DNA from: Sphingomonadales bacterium
GTDB taxonomy: Bacteria > Bacteroidota > Bacteroidia > UBA7662
Assembly (NCBI GenBank): GCA_016872225.1
Contig: VHAW01000046.1
Location: 1-11,910 of the forward strand
Direction: 5' to 3'
Length of the DNA stretch: 11,910 bases
A program made the translations under genes and the position numbers. The notes under the pieces are model-generated. The model made no database searches. It saw only the letters and a program-made list of their open reading frames with translations, and was not told where the DNA came from. Positions 1 through 5,023 of the stretch are shown here, piece after piece. Each line of letters begins with the position of its first letter. Position 1 is the stretch's first letter.

Positions 1-1
1 T

Positions 2-343
2 ACCAATCTAGTGATTGATACGGCGTCCCATTGGCGGCACGATTCCTTGTCCTGCGCTTTGGTTGCGGGCCAAGAACCAGTATTGCCGGAATGGGCAGGG
101 GTTGTTTCGTGGGGTTATGATCCGGTCGAACGCATGCTCACCGTCCAAGGACCGCCCCAAGGTGGTTTTTCGTACACCGTTTACGATCAACAAGGCCGAT
201 TGCTGGTTCAAGGGCTAGCCCCTAAAGGTCAAAGCCGTGTACAATCATCGATTTCATTACCTCATGGAGCGGTCCTGGTGGGATGCATCACCGATGCCGG
301 TGGCCGGCCGTTTTACCAAAAATGGGCAACGGCATGGCGTTAG
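2..343 (+). CDS. C-terminal part of a probable type IX-secreted protein (T9SS sorting domain), 5' end outside window
   Basis: The frame is open from the left edge and ends at TAG 341-343, so this is the last ~113 residues of a longer protein. A GTG at 11 could be read as a start, but nothing marks it as one. The last ~80 residues have the pattern of a Por/type IX C-terminal sorting domain: a block ending in MLTVQGPPQG, then YTVYDQQGRLLVQG, a hydrophobic strand (ISLPHGAVLVG) and a final FYQKWATAW stretch. In known families such domains follow the form 'YPNPV..L.I - ..IYD..G+.+ - ..L..G.Y.+.+ - ..KF.+' and direct secretion and surface attachment through the type IX machinery. The usual Tyr-Pro-Asn-Pro opening is changed here to Ser-Trp-Gly-Tyr-Asp-Pro, so the match rests on the overall pattern. 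The function of the upstream part cannot be seen. It overlaps the next gene by 10 bases if that gene starts at 334. Confidence 0.6.
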   Translation, partial: TNLVIDTASHWRHDSLSCALVAGQEPVLPEWAGVVSWGYDPVERMLTVQGPPQGGFSYTVYDQQGRLLVQGLAPKGQSRVQSSISLPHGAVLVGCITDAGGRPFYQKWATAWR

Positions 344-720
344 ATCGTGTCAGGCAGCCCAACTCGTATCGTTTGTATTATGCAGGGCCTTGCCCGGTAT
401 GCCATCGTTTGGTTGGGTGGATGGCTCGTCATAGCAGTAGCCGTGCTGAATTTAATTTCCACCCCCTTCCCGAGAACGAAGCTACCTGGTTAGAAGTGGG
501 TTTGCCTGCGGCATGGTGGTCTGCTCCCGAATCGGTGGTGATTCAAGACCTCCATAACGGGCGATGGCACAGGGAGTCAGATGCGGTAATCCTGGCATTC
601 AAATGCATGGATGCTCCCTATAGCGCACTCGGATTTCTGGGAAAGATGATCCCTAAATTTATTCGTGACTGGTGTTACAGAAAATTACGGCCATCTACTT
701 CACTCCGACCTAAACACTAG
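334..720 (+). CDS. DCC-family (DUF393) thiol-disulfide oxidoreductase-like protein
   Basis: A 128-residue protein when read from ATG 334. The N-terminus has a strand RLYYAGPCPVCHRLVGWM with a CxxC pair at residues 20 and 23, followed by an amphipathic helix. Near the C-terminus comes a PKFIRDWCYRKLR segment, as in DUF393 proteins, which end in an I.D..Y....R helix. The family is named for the motif Asp-x-x-Cys-x-x-Cys and is predicted to have a thioredoxin-like fold; its substrates are mostly unknown. Here the residue normally Asp, two to three places before the first Cys, is replaced by Ala-Gly-Pro. Start choice: in-frame ATGs at 283 and 322 would add 17 or 4 residues, but family members begin close to the CxxC strand, so 334 is preferred; it overlaps the upstream stop by 10 bases, suggesting translational coupling. 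No transmembrane segment is evident. Convergent with frr, whose stop is 9 bases away. Confidence 0.72.
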   Translation: MALDRVRQPNSYRLYYAGPCPVCHRLVGWMARHSSSRAEFNFHPLPENEATWLEVGLPAAWWSAPESVVIQDLHNGRWHRESDAVILAFKCMDAPYSALGFLGKMIPKFIRDWCYRKLRPSTSLRPKH

Positions 721-725
721 GTTGG
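705..725 (+). terminator. Weak stem-loop between convergent genes
   Basis: CCGACCT (705-711) pairs with AGGTTGG (719-725) over seven base pairs, including one G-U, around a 7-base loop. It covers the stop codon of the DCC gene and lies just past the frr stop on the other strand. No clear run of T follows on either strand, so a terminator role is only a suggestion. Confidence 0.22.
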
Positions 726-729
726 ATTC

Positions 730-1293
730 CTAGACCGTCATGATTTCCTTTTCTTTGGTGGCGAGTGCTTCGTCCACTTTGGCAATCATTTTGTCGGTCA
801 TTTGTTGGACTTTGGCCTCAGCATCTTTGATCATGTCCTCGGGTAGTCCGTCTTTTTGAAGCTTCTTGCATTCTTCGTTGACATCGCGACGGGCCGAACG
901 AATGCTGACTTTGGCATGCTCCCCTTCGGCCTTGGCGCGCTTTACCAATTCCTTGCGGCGTTCCTCGGTCAGGGGAGGAATGTTGATCCGGATCAAGTGA
1001 CCGTCGTTAGAGGGATTTACGCCCAGGTTGGCGTTGATGATGGCCCTTTCGATGGCCGCCAAGATTGATTTTTCCCAAGGCTGAACCGACAAGGTCCGGG
1101 CATCGGGGGTGTTGATGTTGGCCAATTGATGCAGTGGCGTAGGGGTTCCGTAGTAATCCACCCGCACATCCTCCAGCATCGAAGGGTTGGCTTTGCCCGC
1201 CCTCAGTTTGGAAAGTTCAGACTGGAGGTACTGAATGGCTTTGTCCATGGATTCTTGTCCTTCATTGAGCCAAAATTGGATGGATTCATGCAT
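730..1293 (-). CDS. frr: Ribosome recycling factor (RRF)
   Basis: A 187-residue protein, close to the 185 of E. coli RRF. RRF acts in the cytoplasm with EF-G to split the post-termination ribosome so that subunits, mRNA and tRNA can be reused. Visible family marks: the helix-I segment SELSKLRAGKANPSML (residues 25-40), the domain II strand VRVDYYGTPTPLHQLANI, the PWEKS turn at 72-76, NDGHLIRINIPPLTEERRKE (about 96-115), and the helix-III stretch VSIRSARRDVNEECKK (129-144), in which Arg132 corresponds to the invariant domain I arginine. The start is ATG at 1293-1291; it is preceded by CATAAACCCTA rather than a Shine-Dalgarno sequence. In many bacteria frr follows pyrH; here no pyrH is seen within the more than 600 bases upstream, so frr is probably transcribed alone. 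Confidence 0.97.
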   Translation of the reverse strand: MHESIQFWLNEGQESMDKAIQYLQSELSKLRAGKANPSMLEDVRVDYYGTPTPLHQLANINTPDARTLSVQPWEKSILAAIERAIINANLGVNPSNDGHLIRINIPPLTEERRKELVKRAKAEGEHAKVSIRSARRDVNEECKKLQKDGLPEDMIKDAEAKVQQMTDKMIAKVDEALATKEKEIMTV

Positions 1294-1297
1294 AGCG

Positions 1298-1307
1298 TAG
1301 GGTTTAT
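1298..1307 (-). promoter_or_regulatory. ATAAACCCTA box in the frr leader
   Basis: On the minus strand ATAAACCCTA ends 4 bases before the frr ATG. The same ten bases sit just before the start of the small Cys-rich gene (2185-2194), and AAACCC also precedes the GT2 start at 6379 by 7 bases. It might be a leader or translation-initiation element in a genome with few Shine-Dalgarno sites; chance is possible. Confidence 0.25.
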
Positions 1308-1412
1308 GAACGGGTATCGTTCGCCAAGGATAAAATTACCTAAGTCCCAAAGAAAACCGAAGAGAGGACTAAGAAATCGCTGGACCAAGTGAATACCATG
1401 CCCCCACCAAGT

Positions 1413-1427
1413 TTAACGAATCGTTAA
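1413..1427. repeat. Near-perfect palindrome TTAACGA-A-TCGTTAA
   Basis: Seven-base arms (1413-1419 and 1421-1427) are exact reverse complements around one central base. It lies in the 240-base non-coding stretch between frr and the TonB receptor remnant. The symmetry is of the kind bound by a dimeric regulator, but no regulator can be named. Confidence 0.35.
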
Positions 1428-1432
1428 CAAGG

Positions 1433-1457
1433 CAAAGCAAGGGGCCGGATTGCTTTG
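1433..1457. repeat. Stem-loop CAAAGCAA / TTGCTTTG
   Basis: Eight-base arms (1433-1440 and 1450-1457) are perfectly complementary around a 9-base GC-rich loop, only 5 bases past the preceding palindrome. No T tract follows on either strand, so it is not a standard terminator. Besides these two repeats, I see nothing definite in 1294-1533. AT-rich bases around 1485-1525 could hold the promoter of the + strand remnant, but no box there matches well. Confidence 0.35.
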
Positions 1458-1533
1458 TAAAGAATAATCAAGATGTTGTATCCAATCACAAATTATTGAT
1501 ATAGAATTGATTAATGATTTAATTTCCGCCTCT

Positions 1534-1893
1534 ATGATGTCATTTTTGCCACCAGCCGTATTCCAATCCGACCTTCGTCTTTGGACTTTGGTTTGGATCA
1601 TGACGGTCTTGGGTTGCTTGCCCCTTGCTTTGATGGCTCAAACGACCAGTTTGACGGGTATCGTTCGCGACAAATCCACCAACGAAACTTTGACTGGGGC
1701 TGCGGTTTTGGTCAAAGGAACCGCCAACGGTTCGTTCATAGACTTGGACGGCCAACAGCTGATCAGCGAGGTTAATCCTAGCAAAGTAACTTTGGGCGTT
1801 TTTTGTCAGGTCAATTTCGTGTTGAGCGTTTACAAATCCCACAAAAAAACCCGACACGTGTTGGACACGGCCGGGATCTTTGAAAAGTTGTGA
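1534..1893 (+). pseudogene. Truncated TonB-dependent receptor: signal peptide plus CarboxypepD_reg-like start
   Basis: A reading frame of 119 residues from ATG 1534 (a second ATG follows at once at 1537). It begins with a signal peptide whose hydrophobic core LWTLVWIMTVLGCLPLALMA is followed by QTTS, a typical cut site. Next comes TSLTGIVRDKSTNETLTGAA, then VLVKGTANGSFIDLDG, which is the beginning of the CarboxypepD_reg-like beta-sandwich found at the N-terminus of Bacteroidota outer-membrane receptors. After DLDG the fit fades: a KVTLGV strand may still belong to the fold, and the frame stops at 1893. Intact receptors have 700-1000 residues with a plug and a 22-strand barrel; both are absent and the next gene lies on the other strand only 30 bases away. 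I therefore read it as a gene remnant, though a small exported one-domain protein cannot be excluded. Confidence 0.6.
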
Positions 1894-1923
1894 GAGAGGT
1901 CTTGGTTGGCTTATTCCAAAGCT

Positions 1924-2178
1924 TTACATGGTTGGAGCGGTGCTGCTGGTAGAGGTTGCAGCCTTCTTGGCGCAGCAGCCTTTGCCTTCCGCTTTGGCTG
2001 AAGCACAGCCGCTTTTTGCATCGCCGGATGTCGAAGCCGTAGTGGCTTTAGCACCTCCACACTTGGCTTGCTCCGTGGAGCAGGATTTCTTTTTCTTTCC
2101 GAAGAGGCCGCCGGCTTCAACAGGATTGGTCAGGGCTAGCAAAGCTGCAGCACTGAGCAAAAGGGCTACTTTTTTCAT
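1924..2178 (-). CDS. Small secreted Cys/Lys/Ala-rich protein, function unknown
   Basis: An 84-residue protein with a clear signal peptide: MKK, a hydrophobic core VALLLSAAALLALT, then NPVEAGG, with cleavage probably after Ala22. The mature part of about 62 residues starts GGLFGKKKKSC, has five cysteines (33, 40, 58, 68, 69, the last two adjacent) and eleven lysines, and is otherwise Ala, Ser, Thr and Gly. It has no evident hydrophobic segment after the signal, so it should be periplasmic or secreted. The Cys-Lys composition suggests metal binding or disulfide cross-linking, but no named family is recognised. The start at ATG 2178-2176 is supported by the signal peptide and by a good promoter 54-83 bases upstream. 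It is convergent with the TonB receptor remnant and divergent from the glycan gene run. Confidence 0.75.
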   Translation of the reverse strand: MKKVALLLSAAALLALTNPVEAGGLFGKKKKSCSTEQAKCGGAKATTASTSGDAKSGCASAKAEGKGCCAKKAATSTSSTAPTM

Positions 2179-2184
2179 TGTATA

Positions 2185-2194
2185 TAGGGTTTAT
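2185..2194 (-). promoter_or_regulatory. ATAAACCCTA box in the leader of the Cys-rich gene
   Basis: The same ten bases as in the frr leader, here ending 6 bases before the ATG on the minus strand. It falls inside the roughly 45-base untranslated leader predicted from the promoter at 2232-2261. Confidence 0.25.
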
Positions 2195-2231
2195 GGTTGA
2201 AATTGCCTTGTAATTCTACGCTAATTTAACG

Positions 2232-2261
2232 CAAAATTAAGGACAAATTGTGGATAACCAA
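2232..2261 (-). promoter_or_regulatory. Bacteroidota-type promoter for the Cys-rich secreted protein
   Basis: On the minus strand TTG (2261-2259) is followed after 19 bases by TAATTTTG (2239-2232), an exact match to the -7 consensus TAnnTTTG with the usual spacing to the -33 TTG. It would start transcription around 2226, giving a leader of roughly 45 bases before the ATG at 2178. The upstream half lies inside the first codons of the divergent glycosyltransferase gene. Confidence 0.6.
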
Positions 2262-3230
2262 GAAAAAACTTCCAAGCCCGCCTTGCTTTTTTTGGTATTC
2301 AATCGACCAAACACCACGGAAAGGGTGCTAAAGGCTATCAAAGCCTATCGCCCCGAACGACTGTATGTGGCTTGCGATGGACCGCGAGAAGACCGACCAG
2401 GGGAGTGGGAAACGGTCCAACAAGTTCGTCACCTGATTTCCCAAGGCGTGGATTGGCCCTGCAAGATGTATACTCTGTACAGGGATACCAATTTGGGCTG
2501 TAAAATGGCCGTTAGCTCGGCTTTGGACTGGTTTTTTGAACAAGAAGAAAGCGGCATTGTTTTGGAGGATGATTGCCTGCCGCACTCAGATTTCTGGCGT
2601 TTTTGCACCGAACTTTTACACCAATACGCCCACGATGACCGGGTTTTTATGATCAGCGGTAATAATTTTCAGGAGGGTCAATCGGTGACGAGCGACAGTT
2701 ACTACGTTTCGGCTTTGACCCATATCTGGGGTTGGGCAGCATGGAGGCGATCCTGGCAAAAGGTTGATTTAGAAATCCTGGGTTTTGATGATTGGGTCCA
2801 TAGGGGCGGTTTACAGAGGCTCTTTGGTAGCACGCGTTGGACTATGGCTTGGCAAAAAACTTTCAATCGATACCGTGAGGGACGGTACAACACATGGGAC
2901 TATCCCTTCCTCTTTGCTGCTTGGAAATATAACCAATTTGCGTTGCTGCCTTCGACTAACTTGGTAAGCAACATTGGTTTTGGCATAGAGGGTGCAACGC
3001 ATACGGTATCCGATATGTACAATAGTTTGGCGAGTATACCAACCGCGGCGTTGCCCTTTCCTCTGAAGCATCCCGTTCAATGGCAGCATCAACAGGCAGC
3101 TGATCTTCGAACCCTGCGTACTAAAATGTTCCCATCGCCTGCGCGGAAGCTCTGGCGCCTTCTCGTCTTTAATTTGCATCGTTATGGTGGTTTGCCCTTT
3201 TTGTTCGGCTGGCAACGGCGTAGTTCTTGA
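2250..3230 (+). CDS. HlpA-like nucleotide-diphospho-sugar transferase (GT-A type glycosyltransferase)
   Basis: A 326-residue cytoplasmic protein without signal peptide. It opens with ALLFLVFNRPNTTERVL (11-27), then RLYVACDGPREDRPGE (37-52), the donor-site end of a GT-A Rossmann fold. SGIVLEDDCLPHSDFW follows at about 101-116, with Glu106-Asp107-Asp108 as the probable metal/nucleotide-sugar binding acidic motif. Later marks are THIWGWAAWRRSW (157-169), YNTWDYPF (213-220) and LLPSTNLVSNIGFG (232-245). This order is typical of proteins often labelled 'hemolytic protein HlpA-like', which are sugar transferases and not known haemolysins. The start is GTG 2250, preceded by AAGGA at 2239-2243; no ATG is suitably placed. 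First gene of the + strand run. Its last 47 bases are shared with the next gene in another frame. Donor and acceptor sugars are unknown. Confidence 0.85.
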   Translation: MDNQEKTSKPALLFLVFNRPNTTERVLKAIKAYRPERLYVACDGPREDRPGEWETVQQVRHLISQGVDWPCKMYTLYRDTNLGCKMAVSSALDWFFEQEESGIVLEDDCLPHSDFWRFCTELLHQYAHDDRVFMISGNNFQEGQSVTSDSYYVSALTHIWGWAAWRRSWQKVDLEILGFDDWVHRGGLQRLFGSTRWTMAWQKTFNRYREGRYNTWDYPFLFAAWKYNQFALLPSTNLVSNIGFGIEGATHTVSDMYNSLASIPTAALPFPLKHPVQWQHQQAADLRTLRTKMFPSPARKLWRLLVFNLHRYGGLPFLFGWQRRSS

Positions 3231-4266
3231 AAGCTTTCCGATCGCAGACCTGGATGCCTTGTATCGTCGTTTGTACAAGGCTCCTGTAGCGAGGCTCTTT
3301 GGCGGAAGGGATGTGTTATCGTTAATGCGGTGTGTGGAATGTGATTTGCGATGGTACGAACCCATGGCGGGAGGGGATGAAGATTTTTATAACACTTTGC
3401 AGCATAAGCCTTGGTATTATGTGGACCATAAGCATGAGTTTGATTTGGCTTTGCCCTGTATTGAACCAGGGAGCGCAGTTTTAGAGGTGGGATCCGGCAA
3501 AGGAAATTTTGCACGCTTTCTTCAAAATTCAGGACGGCCACACCGCTATACTGGTTTGGATTTTAGCAGCCAAGCGCAACGCATGGCCGCAAGCAACGGC
3601 ATCGATATCCGCATTCAATCGATTCAAGAATTTGCCGACAGCCATTCCGACGTTTACGATGTGGTTTGTGCTTTTCAGGTGCTTGAGCATGTGGTCGAAA
3701 TCAGGTCTTTTCTGAACGCTGTGGCCCAGGCACTCAAACCTGGTGGCCTTATGCTCATCGCCGTACCCTCCGAGGATTCCTATATCAGTCAATCCAATAA
3801 TTTGGCGCTTAATCTTCCCCCCCATCATATTTCCCGGTATACCGACCGCTGGTTTACTCATGCGGCGACAATATTGGATATGGAATTGCTGCGCGTTGAA
3901 CATGATCCGCTTCAGCCACATCATCGCTTTGATTATATATACCAACTCACTATTGCCTCGATTTATAAGCTTATGCGAAGGAGGCGTCCTATGGTGGATC
4001 ATCGTTGGATGAATTGGTTGGCGAGAATTCCGGCCTTTATGCTCGGCAAATTCTTAGCCCAAGGCCTTGGTCCACACAACAGCCCCCATGGGCATACGGT
4101 TTTGGCGGTGTTTCGGAAACCGCTTGCGCCTACACGAGGTCCTATCGAAACGATTGCGAACAACGATTCAACCAACGGGGAAGTTTCGTTGCCAAATGGA
4201 GATGCTACGACGACGAAAGGAGATTCTATGAACATCGAAGGCAATGCACAGGCGAGCCATGCTTAA
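3184..4266 (+). CDS. Zinc-ribbon class I SAM-dependent methyltransferase
   Basis: A 360-residue protein. An N-terminal zinc ribbon has Cys4-Pro-Phe-Cys7 paired with Cys50-Val-Glu-Cys53, followed by DLRWYEP, as in sugar-modifying methyltransferases of the Methyltransf_23 type. The SAM site is clear: VLEVGSGKGNFARFL (99-113, motif I), TGLDFSSQA (123-131, acidic Asp126 for the ribose), then FQVLEHV (164-170) and LKPGGLMLIAVPSED (184-198). NLPPHHISRYT (210-220) is also common in this group. The last ~45 residues, after VFRKPLAP, are a Thr/Asn/Asp/Gly-rich low-complexity tail that looks unstructured. The start at ATG 3184 lies directly before the first CxxC and overlaps the upstream gene by 47 bases; no later start keeps the zinc ribbon. 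Likely role: methylation of a nucleotide sugar or glycan made by the neighbouring transferases. Confidence 0.88.
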   Translation: MVVCPFCSAGNGVVLESFPIADLDALYRRLYKAPVARLFGGRDVLSLMRCVECDLRWYEPMAGGDEDFYNTLQHKPWYYVDHKHEFDLALPCIEPGSAVLEVGSGKGNFARFLQNSGRPHRYTGLDFSSQAQRMAASNGIDIRIQSIQEFADSHSDVYDVVCAFQVLEHVVEIRSFLNAVAQALKPGGLMLIAVPSEDSYISQSNNLALNLPPHHISRYTDRWFTHAATILDMELLRVEHDPLQPHHRFDYIYQLTIASIYKLMRRRRPMVDHRWMNWLARIPAFMLGKFLAQGLGPHNSPHGHTVLAVFRKPLAPTRGPIETIANNDSTNGEVSLPNGDATTTKGDSMNIEGNAQASHA

Positions 4267-5014
4267 AACAACGATATCGGGACGATTGAAGGTCTTGTAC
4301 AAGGATCAACAATTCAGGCCACGATGGTACAGCGTGTGGATCAATCCGTTTTACTTGATTCGTAGGGATTTGCATCGGGCGTTGGCAGAATACGCCGGTG
4401 AGATTCAAGGAGGGTCGATGCTCGATTTCGGATGCGGAGCTAAGCCCTACCGACATCTTTTTCAGGTGGAAGAATATATAGGATTGGATATGGAAAATCC
4501 GGGGCATCCGCATTTAACCGAGGAAGTGGATGTGTTTTATGATGGCAAAACCATTCCTTTTGATGCGGATCGCTTTGACTTTGCTTTGGCCAGTGAAGTG
4601 ATGGAACATGTTTTCGAGCCGGATCAGATTTTAAGCGAATTGCATCGGGTGCTCAAGCCTGATGCTCAAGTGATTTTTTCCGTGCCCTTCGCTTGGAATG
4701 AGCACGAAATGCCTTATGACTATGCCCGATACACCCAGGGCGGGTTTGTCTCCCTCCTCGAACGAAAGGGTTTCGAGGTGGTTCGAACGACCAAAACCAA
4801 TGCATTTACCGCCACTTGGTTGCAAATGGGCATCTTGGGATGGTATCAATGCTGGGAAACTCAAAACAAATTTTTAAATCTTTTTTTAGGACTTTTTTTG
4901 TTAGCCCCTGCTAATATCCTGGCTTTGATAGGGGCTTATGTTGTTCCGGGATCGGATTCATGGTATTGCAATACCGTGGTGTTGGCAGTTGTACGAAAAA
5001 AAAGGCAGGATTGA
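4259..5014 (+). CDS. SAM-dependent methyltransferase with hydrophobic C-terminal segment
   Basis: A 251-residue protein from ATG 4259, which overlaps the upstream stop by 8 bases; an ATG at 4244 would add five residues (MHRRA) and cannot be excluded. Motif I is MLDFGCGAKPYRHLF (54-68); YIGLDME (73-79) carries the acidic residue; FDFALASEVMEHVFEPDQIL (106-125) and LHRVLKPDAQVIFSVPFAW (128-146) are motifs seen in Methyltransf_11/23 enzymes. YDYARYT (153-159) is typical of enzymes acting on glycan precursors. Residues about 206-230 (FLNLFLGLFLLAPANILALI and on) are strongly hydrophobic and may tie the enzyme to the inner membrane, where lipid-linked glycans are made. This stretch is coded by several T tracts. 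The substrate is unknown. GT4 starts 9 bases downstream. Confidence 0.85.
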   Translation: MLKTTISGRLKVLYKDQQFRPRWYSVWINPFYLIRRDLHRALAEYAGEIQGGSMLDFGCGAKPYRHLFQVEEYIGLDMENPGHPHLTEEVDVFYDGKTIPFDADRFDFALASEVMEHVFEPDQILSELHRVLKPDAQVIFSVPFAWNEHEMPYDYARYTQGGFVSLLERKGFEVVRTTKTNAFTATWLQMGILGWYQCWETQNKFLNLFLGLFLLAPANILALIGAYVVPGSDSWYCNTVVLAVVRKKRQD

Positions 5015-5023
5015 TGGAAGGTT

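Noticed and set aside
283..333. Longer start for the DCC-family gene at 283 or 322
   Set aside because: The extra residues do not resemble the family and lie entirely over the upstream sorting-domain frame; ATG 334 fits the usual N-terminus.
1310..1668. 15-base direct repeat ACGGGTATCGTTCGC at 1310-1324 and 1654-1668
   Set aside because: The second copy codes TGIVR in the receptor remnant; the first is flanked by an in-frame TGA and a nearby TAA, so it is no second domain. One isolated 15-mer without extended similarity may be chance.
4903..4936. Inverted repeat AGCCCCT / AGGGGCT inside the second methyltransferase
   Set aside because: The loop is 20 bases long, no T tract follows it on the + strand, and it lies within a well supported coding region.
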